Made by a program: the position numbers and the translations under genes
From: JASHVB01 sp049522565
GTDB taxonomy: Bacteria; Pseudomonadota; Alphaproteobacteria; Acetobacterales; Acetobacteraceae
Length of the DNA: 32,519 bases
NCBI GenBank assembly: GCA_049522565.1
Contig: JBEKNT010000079.1
Span: 1 to 32,519 of the forward strand
Direction of reading: 5' to 3'
In this document: positions 14,428-22,866 of the stretch, piece by piece
How positions within the stretch are numbered: the stretch's first letter is position 1
Layout: every line of letters starts with the position of its first letter
The notes under the pieces: model-generated
Seen by the model: the letters and a program-made list of their open reading frames with translations, nothing else
Databases searched by the model: none
Told to the model about the DNA's origin: nothing

Positions 14428-15146
14428 GTCCGGCTCACCGCGGTCGCGAACATGTAGCCGCCGCCCCAGATCGTCTTGATGATCCGCGGCTCTGCCGGAT
14501 CATGCTCCAGCTTCTTGCGCAGCCGGCTCACCTGGGTGTCGATGCTGCGGTCGAACGCGGCGGCGGCACGGCCACGCGTCAGGTCGAGCAACTGGTCGCG
14601 GCTCAGCACGCGCTGCGGTCGTTCGACCAGTGCCAGCAGCAGCTCATACTCGCCGGTGCTCAGCGGCACCGTCACGCCGTCGTCGCGTTGCAGCGCGCGG
14701 CTGTCGGTGTTCAGCAGCCAACGGTCGAAGCGATAGCGCGGCGTGGCCGGAGGCGGATCGGATGGCGCCGGCGGCCGGTGGCTGCGGCGCAGCACGGCCC
14801 TAATGCGCGCGATCAGCTCGCGGCTGCCGAACGGCTTTGGCAGGTAGTCGTCGGCGCCCATCTCAAGGCCGATGACGCGGTCCACCTCCTCGCCCTTGGC
14901 GGTGAGCATGACGATCGGAACGTCGCTGTCCGCCCGGACGCGGCGGCACAGCGACAGTCCGTCCTCGCCGGGCAGCATGAGGTCGAGCAGGATGAGGTCG
15001 ATATGGGCGTCGGCGAGGGCGCGCTGCATGGCCTTGCCGTCGCCGACCGCGGTGACGCGGAAGCCTTCGCGGGTCAGCGCACGGCCGACCAGTTCGCGGA
15101 TCTCGCGATGGTCGTCGACGATCAGGATGTGCGGCGAGACGTCCAC
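14424..15146 (-). CDS. OmpR-family response regulator
   Basis: This 240-residue DNA-binding regulator is the partner of the downstream kinase. The GTG at 15146 (read VDVSPHILIVDDHREIRELV) places the conserved receiver start right after the initiation codon; a TTG at 15236 would add 30 atypical residues. The receiver has the acidic pair IVDD, the phospho-acceptor Asp in LILLDLMLPGEDG, Thr in VIMLTAK and Lys in YLPKPFG. The C-terminal winged helix is OmpR-like (LSTGEYELLLALVERPQRVL, RSIDTQVSRLRKKLE, IKTIWGGGYMFA). It is divergent from the Spy-like gene, which it probably controls. Confidence 0.93.
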   Translation of the reverse strand: MDVSPHILIVDDHREIRELVGRALTREGFRVTAVGDGKAMQRALADAHIDLILLDLMLPGEDGLSLCRRVRADSDVPIVMLTAKGEEVDRVIGLEMGADDYLPKPFGSRELIARIRAVLRRSHRPPAPSDPPPATPRYRFDRWLLNTDSRALQRDDGVTVPLSTGEYELLLALVERPQRVLSRDQLLDLTRGRAAAAFDRSIDTQVSRLRKKLEHDPAEPRIIKTIWGGGYMFATAVSRT

Positions 15147-15190
15147 GGCCGAACCATAGGCGCTCCGTCGCGCGCGCCGGAGGGCAAAAG

Positions 15191-15267
15191 TGTCACAAGG
15201 TTTGTCGGTCGGCCGGTGTGGCACATCCTGGCACAAACTCGGGCGGCGGCGACAAAGCCTGGTGACA
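15191..15267. promoter_or_regulatory. Divergent control region with a spaced inverted repeat
   Basis: TGTCACAAGG (15191-15200) and CCTGGTGACA (15258-15267) are inverted copies at 9 of 10 positions, 57 bp apart, between the response-regulator gene and the Spy-like gene. GGCACA and GACAAAG variants lie between them. Binding by the response regulator is a reasonable guess; no hexamers are assigned. Confidence 0.35.
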
Positions 15268-15328
15268 GACGCCGCCCAGATGTCGTGCGACGGCGTAACA
15301 CCGATCGCCGCGTGACAGGAGCATTCCG

Positions 15329-15934
15329 ATGAACAGGATCACCAAGGGCCTCGCGATCGCCGCTTCTTTGGCCGCGATCGGGGGCATCGGCCTGGCCGCC
15401 GTGGCGCAACCGGTCGGACCGGGTTACGGACCGCCGGGCTGGATGTGGGGGCACATGGGGCCGGGCATGATGGGCGGCGGGCCGGGTATGATGGGTTGGC
15501 AGGATGGTGTGGGCCCGCGCGGCTTCGCCGATCCGGCAGCGCGTCTCACGGCGTTGAAAACCGACCTGGCGATTCGGCCGGAGCAGACGGCGGCGTGGGA
15601 CACATACGCGAAGGTGGTGCAGGACACCGCGGCGACGATGCAGGCGGCACGAGCCAAGCTCGATCCGAGCACGCTTCAGACGATGTCGTGGCAGGATCGG
15701 CGGGCGGCGATGACAGGCCTGCACGAACAGCACGCGCAGGCGTTCGATGCCATCAAGACGGCCGCTGACGCATTGCTGCCGACACTGGATAACGCCCAGA
15801 AGACCGTCGCGCGCGCCGCGTTGCCCGGACTTGCCGCGGGTGGTCCCTGGATGATGGCGCAGCATGGCGGCATACCGATGATGGGTTACGGCATGGGGAT
15901 GATGCCCGGGCCTCGCGGCGGTTCCGACCGGTAG
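15329..15934 (+). CDS. Met-rich Spy/CpxP-like (LTXXQ-type) periplasmic protein
   Basis: This 201-residue exported protein starts at 15329 behind AGGAG, with a Sec signal peptide (MNRITKGLAIAASLAAIGGI, cleavage near VAQ). The mature N-terminus is Gly/Met/Trp-rich (WMWGHMGPGMMGGGPGMMGW) and the C-terminus again Met-rich (MMGYGMGMMPG). The helical middle (ARLTALKTDLAIRPEQTAAW, then WQDRRAAMTGLHEQHAQAFDAI) follows the LTXXQ/Spy pattern of periplasmic chaperones and metal-stress proteins. It is divergent from the two-component genes. Metal buffering and unfolded-protein protection are both possible. Confidence 0.82.
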   Translation: MNRITKGLAIAASLAAIGGIGLAAVAQPVGPGYGPPGWMWGHMGPGMMGGGPGMMGWQDGVGPRGFADPAARLTALKTDLAIRPEQTAAWDTYAKVVQDTAATMQAARAKLDPSTLQTMSWQDRRAAMTGLHEQHAQAFDAIKTAADALLPTLDNAQKTVARAALPGLAAGGPWMMAQHGGIPMMGYGMGMMPGPRGGSDR

Positions 15935-16164
15935 GCGTCAAGAGCATGCAGCGGACCAGGCAGGCAGGGAGGTGCAGCGAACCTCGTTGCCTCCGCGGCA
16001 GAGAGAAATACTTCCCCCTCCGCCTTGTGAGAGGGGGGGAGAGTAATCCGTGGTCCGGGCCTTATGCCGATGCGCCTTCGGTCCAGCCCGGCCATCCCGG
16101 TTGGGATGGCGCGTGCGCGCCATTCGAGAGTCAATCTTTCGGGCGGGTGGAATTGCTCGCGGGA
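15935..16164. other. Convergent intergenic region with hairpins
   Basis: GAGGTGCAGCGAACCTC (15970 area) forms a small hairpin. TTCCCCCTCCGCCTTGTGAG (from about 16013) pairs with the following AGGGGGGGAG and resembles the hairpin core of the type D repeats. Either could end transcription from the Spy-like gene or the convergent permease gene. No gene is seen. Confidence 0.5.
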
Positions 16165-17025
16165 TCAGCCCTTGACCCCGCCCATCGTCAGACCGCCGGT
16201 CATGAACCGCCGGAACGCGTAGTAGATCACCAGCGGCGGAATCGCATAAATGATCGCCGCCGCCATCAGGTAGTTCCACGGCGCCTCATCGCTGTTGAGG
16301 AATTTTCCCAGCGCCACCGGCACGGTGATCGTGTTGTCCGATGACAGCAGCAGGAACGCGTAGAGGTATTCGTTCCACGCCAGCAGCAGCGCATAGGTGC
16401 CGATGGCGACCAGTGCCGGCGCCATCAGCGGCAGGTAGATGCGGAAGAACACTTGCGGGGCGGAGGCGCCGTCGATGCGTGCCGCCTCGTCCAGTTCGTG
16501 CGGGATCGACGCGCTGTATTGCGAGAAGATGAAGATCGCGTACGGCGTGGCGAAGGTGACCTCGACCGCGATCACCGAAAGCTGGTTATCCGCCAGCCCG
16601 TAGCGCTGCATGATGCCGTAGAACGGGATGGCCAGGAACGACGCCGGGATGACGTAGGTGAACAACGCCGCGTTGGTCAGCAGCCAGCCGAAGCGGATGC
16701 GCAGCCGGGTGATGGTGAAGCTGGTCAGCGTGCCGATCGTCAGCACCAGCGCCGCCACCGACACGCCGATGAACAGGCTGTTGCGCATCTGCTTCCAGAA
16801 GCTGGCGAGCAACCAGTAACTCTCGTTGAACACGGCCGAGAAGCTGTCGAGCGTCGGCGCCGGGGGCCAGATATTGGTGCTGAACACGTCTTCCTTCTGC
16901 TGCACCGACACCAGCACCATGTTGTACAGCGGCAGCAGCGTCCAGATCAGCAGCACGATGCCGAGGAGCACCGCGCCGGCATCGGCGATGCGCCGGTCGA
17001 ACCGCGCGCGACTGCCGACGCTCAC
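16165..17025 (-). CDS. Carbohydrate ABC transporter permease, MalG type
   Basis: This 286-residue inner-membrane permease starts with a GTG at 17025 whose GTGA overlaps the stop of the upstream permease. The open frame to 17106 lies inside that gene. Six hydrophobic segments can be followed, starting at LLGIVLLIWTLLPLYNMVLV. The EAA loop EAARIDGASAPQVFFRIYLPLMAPAL is the MalG-family form, and the C-terminus FRRFMTGGLTMGGVKG is typical of sugar permease subunits. The substrate cannot be read from sequence; sugars, polyols and glycerol-phosphate are all transported by this family. Confidence 0.92.
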   Translation of the reverse strand: MSVGSRARFDRRIADAGAVLLGIVLLIWTLLPLYNMVLVSVQQKEDVFSTNIWPPAPTLDSFSAVFNESYWLLASFWKQMRNSLFIGVSVAALVLTIGTLTSFTITRLRIRFGWLLTNAALFTYVIPASFLAIPFYGIMQRYGLADNQLSVIAVEVTFATPYAIFIFSQYSASIPHELDEAARIDGASAPQVFFRIYLPLMAPALVAIGTYALLLAWNEYLYAFLLLSSDNTITVPVALGKFLNSDEAPWNYLMAAAIIYAIPPLVIYYAFRRFMTGGLTMGGVKG

Positions 17026-17930
17026 AACTGCACCGAGCCTTTGTTCAGGCGGCGCATCAGCAGGATCACGATCGGCACCAGCAGCGGCAGCGCGCAGATC
17101 ACGCAAGCCATTCCCATGCGCGGGTCGCCGAGTTCGAAGGCGTCGCGGATGCCGAGCGTGGCGAGCACGTGGGTGGACAGTGCCGGGCCGCCGCCGGAAA
17201 TGAAATGCACCGAGTTGAAGTCGCCCAACGTCCAGATGGTCGAGAGCAGGGTGCAGACGGTGTAGAGGCCGGCCATGAGGGGGAAGGTGACGTGGAAGAA
17301 GCGGCCCATCCTGGAGGCACCGTCCACCTCGGCCGCTTCATACAGCTCGTGCGGGATCGCCATGCGGCCGGCGACGAAGATCAGTGTCCAGAACGGCAGC
17401 CATTTCCAGATATAGCCGTAGATCACCGAGCCCATCGCAAGCGTCGATTGGTCGAGCCAGGGCGGGCCGTCGGTCTTGAACAGGTCCCAGATGGTGTTGT
17501 TGATCAGCCCCCATTGGCCGTTCAGCATCCAGTGGATGGAAATGAAGGTGGGAATGCCGGGCACCGCCCACGGCAGAATGAACACCAGCAGCAGCGCCTT
17601 CACCCACCAGCCCTTGCGCATGAAAAAGCCGGACAGCATCAGGGCGAGGAACAGCTTCAGGTTCACCCCGATCGCCAGGTAGACCAGCGTGTTGACCACC
17701 GCCGACGGAAACACCGGGTCGGCGAACAGCGCGCGATAGCTCGCGGGATCGCTGCCGAGCCACAGCCCGTAGGCCACCGGATAGATGACGAAGGCGAGGA
17801 ACACCGCGACGTAGGGAATGATGAAGGCGATTCCCCAAAGAAAGTCGGTGCCGAGCAAGCCGCCGCGCCATGTGGTGTGGTGCGTGCGTTGGGCAGCGCG
17901 CGCGGCGTCGAACGTCGTGCTGATGGACAT
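17022..17930 (-). CDS. Carbohydrate ABC transporter permease, MalF type
   Basis: This is the partner permease, 302 residues from the ATG at 17930 (MSISTTFDAARAAQ). A GAGGGA lies about 13 bases upstream, so the spacing is long; the frame is open to 18065 without better signals. Membrane segments begin at FLWGIAFIIPYVAVFLAFVI, and the EAA loop is YEAAEVDGASRMGRFFHVTFPLM. It ends with RRLNKGSVQL. Neither an ATPase nor a solute-binding protein gene follows or precedes it here, so these must be encoded elsewhere. The 184-bp upstream gap shows no clear promoter. Confidence 0.92.
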   Translation of the reverse strand: MSISTTFDAARAAQRTHHTTWRGGLLGTDFLWGIAFIIPYVAVFLAFVIYPVAYGLWLGSDPASYRALFADPVFPSAVVNTLVYLAIGVNLKLFLALMLSGFFMRKGWWVKALLLVFILPWAVPGIPTFISIHWMLNGQWGLINNTIWDLFKTDGPPWLDQSTLAMGSVIYGYIWKWLPFWTLIFVAGRMAIPHELYEAAEVDGASRMGRFFHVTFPLMAGLYTVCTLLSTIWTLGDFNSVHFISGGGPALSTHVLATLGIRDAFELGDPRMGMACVICALPLLVPIVILLMRRLNKGSVQL

Positions 17931-18114
17931 CGCGGCGATGCTTTCCCTCGGATCGGGGCCGTGTCGTTGTCTCGGGCGTCGGCTGGAGTTTAGCGGCCTG
18001 GTCCGGGCCGAAGTCAATGACGGGGGGTGGAGCGTCCCGTGGCGTTTCTGACCGCGAATGGGCACAGGCTGCCGGGCCGACCCTGCGGCCCGTCAGCAAC
18101 GACCCGATGGCGGC

Positions 18115-19233
18115 TCATAGCGCTGGCAGGCTCTTGGCCGTTGCATCGGCCGGGGATGCAACCGTCGAAGTCACCGCCGTCGTGGTCCGTGCCTGGTAGG
18201 CCTGGCGCCGGGCCTCGGCCGCATCGCCGTGAAAGAATGTCAGCAGCACGTGGCGGCGGCCGCGTAAGACCGGGGCGGCCTCATGCAGGAGCGAGGTGGA
18301 GAAGATGACGCCGGCGCCGGTCGGGGGGCGGTAGCGATGGTCATTATATTCCGGGAAGCACAGATGGCCGCCCTCGTATTCCTCGGTGTTCAGGTTCACC
18401 GAGATCGCGAACTCCCGGAATGCGACGTTTTCGGCCATGTTGTCGCGATGGCGGCCGAACCACCCGCCGGGTGCGTCGTAACGCGCGACCAGGATCCGGT
18501 CGGTGTGTGCAACCTTCGCCTGGAAGGCCTTGGCGATCTCCGGGGCACAGCGGTGCAGCAGAGCATCGCGAAGCATCGGGTGCCATGCATCGTCGGGCGG
18601 GATCGGCAGGTCGCGCCGCCACTTCTTCGCATGATCGATGCGGCTGTGCGGTCGGCCGGCCGTGTCGATCGACGCAATCCCGCCATCGATGCTGGGGCCG
18701 CTCTCGAACCGTTCGATCAGGCCCCGGCATAGCTCGCGCGGCAGCAGGTTCGGCAGCACCAGGACGGGAGCCGGCAGCAAGACGTCACGGGCAGCCTCGC
18801 GCGGCAGCGCATCGAGGCATGCCAGACAGGCTGCCGCGACATCCACCGCCTGTCCCGGCGACAGTCGCATCGCCACGCGCAGGTTGCGGTCCACCACCAG
18901 CGCCACCGCCGCGCCTGCCGGAGCGCCGCAGCGCTGCAGGAAGCCGGTGCGGCAGTCGATCGCCTGGATCCGCCAGCTTGCGGATGGGTGTCTCGCCAGG
19001 GCGCGCACCACGTCCTCGTCGCCCAGGATCAGCACGTCTGCGTCGCGGCTGGCAAAGGCATCTGGCTGCCGGGCAAAGTCCTCGATCACCGGCCGCAGCT
19101 CATCAGGGCACACCGCGTGGGCCAGAATGATCGCAGCGGATCGGCCTGCCTGAGCCTCGAACGAACAAAACTGCCGGTCGGCGGTCATGCCGTAGCAGAA
19201 TGGCATCCGATCGCCGGCTAGCACGCCGGTCAT
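18115..19233 (-). CDS. Peroxiredoxin-like domain fused to a 2OG-Fe(II) oxygenase
   Basis: This is a 372-residue protein from the ATG at 19233. The C-terminal half is a prolyl-4-hydroxylase-like dioxygenase: iron ligands His262 and Asp264 (GRHRDN), distal His317 (SLLHEA) and the 2-oxoglutarate Arg at about 326 (RGRRHVL). NLNTEEYEGGHLCFPEY precedes the distal His. The first 140 residues (AGDRMPFCYGMTADRQFCSF, then AIILAHAVCPDELRPVIEDF) look like a redoxin/AhpC fold but lack a PxxxTxxC active site, so that half may only bind. The substrate is unknown; hydroxylation of a protein or peptide is plausible. The ribosome-binding site (GAGA) is weak. Confidence 0.82.
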   Translation of the reverse strand: MTGVLAGDRMPFCYGMTADRQFCSFEAQAGRSAAIILAHAVCPDELRPVIEDFARQPDAFASRDADVLILGDEDVVRALARHPSASWRIQAIDCRTGFLQRCGAPAGAAVALVVDRNLRVAMRLSPGQAVDVAAACLACLDALPREAARDVLLPAPVLVLPNLLPRELCRGLIERFESGPSIDGGIASIDTAGRPHSRIDHAKKWRRDLPIPPDDAWHPMLRDALLHRCAPEIAKAFQAKVAHTDRILVARYDAPGGWFGRHRDNMAENVAFREFAISVNLNTEEYEGGHLCFPEYNDHRYRPPTGAGVIFSTSLLHEAAPVLRGRRHVLLTFFHGDAAEARRQAYQARTTTAVTSTVASPADATAKSLPAL

Positions 19234-19527
19234 TGTGGGTCTCGCATTGCCATCGCAGCACCTCCGGTCGTGACACTGGTTCTTGACTCTGACGGATCGA
19301 TCCCACCGGCCGCCACGATCGTCATGGCCGGCGAAGGCCCGCCATCCACGACTGTGCCGCCCACGCTGGGAAAGTCGTGGATGCCGACCGGAGCCTGCCA
19401 CCGGGCGCGTGCTCGACCCGGTAGTCGGCATGACGGGCTGCGGCGTTCGTGGCCAGTCCGCAGGGATCGAAACGTCAGGATCACAACACTAGCCGGGATC
19501 GGTTAAGGAAACGTAGCAGCACCGCCG
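19234..19527. other. Spacer between sulfotransferase and oxygenase genes
   Basis: This 294-bp gap holds the type B palindrome at 19321-19434. The remaining sequence shows no gene or clear promoter. The gap makes it uncertain that the oxygenase shares a transcript with the sulfotransferase. Confidence 0.6.
19321..19434. repeat. Palindromic element (type B), second copy
   Basis: Left arm GTCATGGCCGGCGAAGGCCC then GCCATCCACGACT; right arm AAGTCGTGGATGCCGACCGG, with GTCGGCATGAC at the far end. The right arm carries about 30 extra bases (19395-19423) relative to the copy at 6321-6406. Confidence 0.8.
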
Positions 19528-20412
19528 TCACAGATAGCCGAGCCGCTCCAGCCACGGCGCGGCGGCGTCGGCGAAGGCGCGGCTGGCGGCGTCGTCCAGG
19601 TGCTCGCGCCAGTTGCCTTGCGTGCCGTTGCGGAAGAACGACTCGCGGTTCTCTTCGCCGCGCGCCCGGCCGGCGCTCAGCCGCTCGAACGCGGCGGCGT
19701 CGCGGCATTGCGCCACCACCTCGGCGCCGGCCGGCACGCCCAGGAAGTCGAGCACGTCGCGCAGCACGGGAGCAGTACCGGCCAGCAGGTCCTCGTAGCG
19801 GACGGTCAGGCACGCCAGCGGATGGGCGGTGGCGAAGCGATCCGCGAGGGCGATGTCGGTCGCCCATTCGCGCGCGAACATCGCGGCGTAGGCGGACAAC
19901 GACGGGAATTTCGCGCGGATCCAGTCGGGATTGGTCCGCAGATTGTGGAACCAGCCGGATATGGCGCAGTCGCGTCCGTCGCGCACCACGTTGAGGAATT
20001 TCGCCGCTGGAAAGATCGCGTGCAGCACCTCGAAGCAGCGGACATTGTCGGGCGTCTTCTCGCCCACCGCGCGCAGCGCCTTGCCGGCGTCCAACTTGGT
20101 GAAGGCCAGCAGCAGCGTGGCACCGATCAGGTACGCCAGGTCGTCGGCCGTATAGAGCGGGAAGCCGTCCGTTTCACCGAACACGATGCGGTTCTTGTGG
20201 GCGATCTTCTGGTTGTGCTTGTCCAGGCTGGTCAGCAGCAGTTGCGCCATATGGTTGGTGACATGGCCCTCGCCCTTGCAGGCGACCTGCGGGTGTGCGT
20301 CGAGCAAGAGTTGCAGCCAGGTCGTGCCGGATTTCTGCGAGCCGCCGATGAAGAACATCTGCGTTGCGCCGAGTGTGCCGATCAGCCCGTGCAGGCGCTG
20401 GAACGTGCTCAT
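19528..20412 (-). CDS. PAPS-dependent sulfotransferase-like protein
   Basis: This 294-residue protein probably transfers sulfate from PAPS to an acceptor. The 5'-phosphosulfate loop is GSQKSGTTWL (25-34) and the 3'-phosphate motif is VVRDGRDCAISGW (about 142-154). Between them is GEKTPDNVRCF, and VRYEDLLAGTAPVLRDVLDFLGV is the typical later block. The ATG at 20412 is preferred over the GTG immediately before it; no strong ribosome-binding site is seen. It lies 55 bp behind a TPR-glycosyltransferase-like gene, so a glycan or protein acceptor is possible. No membrane segment is evident. Confidence 0.9.
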   Translation of the reverse strand: MSTFQRLHGLIGTLGATQMFFIGGSQKSGTTWLQLLLDAHPQVACKGEGHVTNHMAQLLLTSLDKHNQKIAHKNRIVFGETDGFPLYTADDLAYLIGATLLLAFTKLDAGKALRAVGEKTPDNVRCFEVLHAIFPAAKFLNVVRDGRDCAISGWFHNLRTNPDWIRAKFPSLSAYAAMFAREWATDIALADRFATAHPLACLTVRYEDLLAGTAPVLRDVLDFLGVPAGAEVVAQCRDAAAFERLSAGRARGEENRESFFRNGTQGNWREHLDDAASRAFADAAAPWLERLGYL

Positions 20413-20467
20413 CACGCGTCACACCGGGCGGCGGCAAGCGATGACAAGCAAGCATTTATTGCAAGGG

Positions 20468-21964
20468 TCATGGGTATTGGCTGACGACCATCCCCTCCAG
20501 ATCGTGCCGCACGCGTGCGATCACCTCGGGCCAGTGATGCGGCCTGGTCTGGCGATACAGTCGCAGCGTCGGATACCAGGGGCTATCGGGACGGTCCCGC
20601 AGCCAGCGCCAGCAACCGTCGTAGCGTGACAACAACCAGACCGGGCGGCCCAGACCCGCCGCCAGATGCGCGACCGACGTGTCCACCGAGATCACCAGAT
20701 CGAGCGAGGCGGCCACCGCCGCGGTATCGGCGAAATCGTTCAGTCCGGCCATGCCGTCGATCATCTCCAGCCCCGCAATGCGCGGCGGCGACAGGTCCTT
20801 CTGCAAACTGACGAATTGTACGCCCCGCAGATCCGCCAGACCGCCGAGGTCCGCAGCGCCGAGGGAGCGGCGCCGATCGATCAACCGCGCCTCCCAACTG
20901 TCGAGATTCGGCAAGCCGGCCCAGACCAGTCCAACACGCGGCCCCCGGTGGTGCGGCAAGCCGGCGCGCCAATGCTCCCGCCACCGGGCGATGCGCGCGG
21001 GGTCGGCATGCAAGTAGGCGGGCGCGGCCGGAATACTGTCCAGCGTCGTGCCGAAGGCGTGGGGCAGGCTCATCAGCGGGCAGTGGCAATCGAACGGCGG
21101 CAGTTCGTCGCCGCGTGCGACGACCTGGGCCACGCCGGGCAGCGCGCGCAGCAGCCGGACGAGCGAGGGCTGCACTTGCAGGATCACGCGGCCGCCCTGC
21201 TCCGCCACCAACGGCGCGTACCGCACGAATTGCAGCGTATCGCCCAGCCCCTGCTCGTGATGCAGCAGGATGGTGCGTCCTGCCAACGCCTCGCCCCGCC
21301 ATGGCGGGGGGGCGAAGCGCGGGTTGTGCCCGGGGCGGCGCCAGCGCCATTCGTACTCCGACCAGCCCTCCGCGAATGCCCCCGAGGCCAGCAGCGTGGT
21401 CGCGCGATGGAAGCGGACTCGCGCGTGATCCGGGGTGTTCCCGGGGGTCGCGGCGACCGCGCCGTCGTGCGCCGCGAGCGCCTCATCCATCCGCCCCATG
21501 GCGCGCAACGTGTTGCCCAGGCTGCTGAGCGCGCCGCCATGGCCGGGCGCATGGCGCAGCGCCGTCCGGTAGGCGGCAACCGCCGCCGCATGGTCGCCGG
21601 CGTGATGCAGGATGCTGGCGAGGCAGAGCAATGCGTCGGGCGAGCCTGGCATGAGCTGCACGCCGCGTGCCGCGAACCCGTGCGCCTTATCGAGCATCCC
21701 TAGGCGCAACAGGACGTTGGCCAGGTTGATATGGGCGGCGCCGAAATCCGGGACACTGCGCAGGCACCGTACCAGCGTCTCGGCGCTCTCCACCGCCTGC
21801 CCGGCCTGCAACTGGGCGTTCGCCAGATTGAACAGCGTGGCCGCATGGTCCGGCCGGAGCTGCAGGCAATGCTCGAACGCCGCGACGGCGCAGGCCGCGT
21901 CGCCGCGTTCGAGGCAGATATTGCCGCGATGGAAGGCGTCGGTGGGGTCGCCCGGAAGCTGCAT
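20468..21964 (-). CDS. TPR protein with a glycosyltransferase-like C-terminal domain
   Basis: This is a 498-residue protein. At least five 34-residue TPR units run from about residue 8 to 180 (for example AFHRGNICLERGDAACAVAA and AAYRTALRHAPGHGGALSSL). The C-terminal half has LLHHEQGLGDTLQFVRYAPL and SLDLVISVDTSVAHLAAGLG, which recall the GT9/heptosyltransferase fold, then GRPVWLLSRYDGCWRWL and SPWYPTLRLYRQ. Proteins with this architecture are common near surface-glycan and protein-modification genes. It may build or recognise the acceptor for the adjacent sulfotransferase; this is inference. Start 21964 has no strong ribosome-binding site. Confidence 0.85.
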   Translation of the reverse strand: MQLPGDPTDAFHRGNICLERGDAACAVAAFEHCLQLRPDHAATLFNLANAQLQAGQAVESAETLVRCLRSVPDFGAAHINLANVLLRLGMLDKAHGFAARGVQLMPGSPDALLCLASILHHAGDHAAAVAAYRTALRHAPGHGGALSSLGNTLRAMGRMDEALAAHDGAVAATPGNTPDHARVRFHRATTLLASGAFAEGWSEYEWRWRRPGHNPRFAPPPWRGEALAGRTILLHHEQGLGDTLQFVRYAPLVAEQGGRVILQVQPSLVRLLRALPGVAQVVARGDELPPFDCHCPLMSLPHAFGTTLDSIPAAPAYLHADPARIARWREHWRAGLPHHRGPRVGLVWAGLPNLDSWEARLIDRRRSLGAADLGGLADLRGVQFVSLQKDLSPPRIAGLEMIDGMAGLNDFADTAAVAASLDLVISVDTSVAHLAAGLGRPVWLLSRYDGCWRWLRDRPDSPWYPTLRLYRQTRPHHWPEVIARVRHDLEGMVVSQYP

Positions 21965-22203
21965 CGTCGCCCGTGGGGAGGAAGAGCGGCACGCTACCGC
22001 GTCCGACGTTAACGCCCGGTTAACCCGGATTGCTCAGCGCTTGCTCGGACGGTACGGTCTTTGGCACGTCGTGGCCTGCCGCTGTATGCCGGTTTCGCGC
22101 GTCGCGACGCGTGTTGAGCCGCCCCGCCCGGCGCCCCTCTTGGCACAGCGGCCGACGCCCTTCAGACAGCCACTCAAAGCAACCGACCGGAGGAGGTCAC
22201 CCC

Positions 22204-22866
22204 ATGCCCGACGGCAAGCTCTACATCGGCAACCGCCGCTACTCGTCCTGGTCGATGCGCGGCTGGCTTGCCGTGCGCGCGGCCGGCCTGGATGTGGAGG
22301 AGGTGGTAATCCCGTTCACCCGTCCCGGTCCGACGCCGGCGATCGCGGCGCTCTCGCCCAACGGACTGGTGCCCTATCTCGAGCATCGCGGCGCGCGGGT
22401 GTGGGAATCGATTGCGGTCTGCGGCTACTGCGCAGAGCATGCACCGGCGCTGTGGCCGGAGGATCGCATCGCGCGCGCCCATGCACGCTCGATCGCAGCC
22501 GAGATGCATGCCGGGTTCCGCGAGCTGCGCCAGGCGATGTGGATGAATCTCGGGCGCGACTTTGCCGGACACGGCCGCACGCCGGGCGCGCTGGCCAACA
22601 TCGCGCGGATCGAGGCGCTGTGGGCGGAAACGCGGCAACGCTTCGGCGCCGGCGGGCCGTATCTGTTCGGTGCCGACTTCACTGCGGCGGACGTGATGTA
22701 CGCGCCGGTGGTGGCGCGCTTCCTTACCTGGAAGCCGGATCTGGCGCCGGAAACGCTCGCCTATTGCGACGCCGTGCGGGCGCATAAGCTGGTCGCCGCC
22801 TGGTACGATGCGGCGGCGGCGGAGCCGGCGGAATGGCTGGTGACCGAGTACGAAACCCTGCCATGA
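22204..22866 (+). CDS. Glutathione S-transferase family protein
   Basis: This 220-residue cytoplasmic protein starts at 22204 behind GGAGGAGG. The N-terminal thioredoxin-like domain begins KLYIGNRRYSSWSMRGWLAV, with Ser residues at the usual catalytic place. LSPNGLVPYLEHRG and VWESIAVCGYCAEH match the glutathione-binding loop (cis-Pro, then E-S). The helical C-terminal domain has LFGADFTAADVMYAPVVARF, the usual N-capping region. The stop overlaps the start of the VOC gene (ATGA), suggesting linked detoxification functions. The substrate is unknown. Confidence 0.92.
   Translation: MPDGKLYIGNRRYSSWSMRGWLAVRAAGLDVEEVVIPFTRPGPTPAIAALSPNGLVPYLEHRGARVWESIAVCGYCAEHAPALWPEDRIARAHARSIAAEMHAGFRELRQAMWMNLGRDFAGHGRTPGALANIARIEALWAETRQRFGAGGPYLFGADFTAADVMYAPVVARFLTWKPDLAPETLAYCDAVRAHKLVAAWYDAAAAEPAEWLVTEYETLP

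Noticed and set aside
15234..15236. TTG start for the response regulator
   Set aside because: It would add 30 residues without receiver-domain similarity and consume the divergent promoter region; GTG at 15146 fits the family better.
16013..16045. Hairpin considered a standard intrinsic terminator
   Set aside because: There is no T-run after the stem, and the sequence resembles the type D repeat core, so a terminator role is only possible, not supported.
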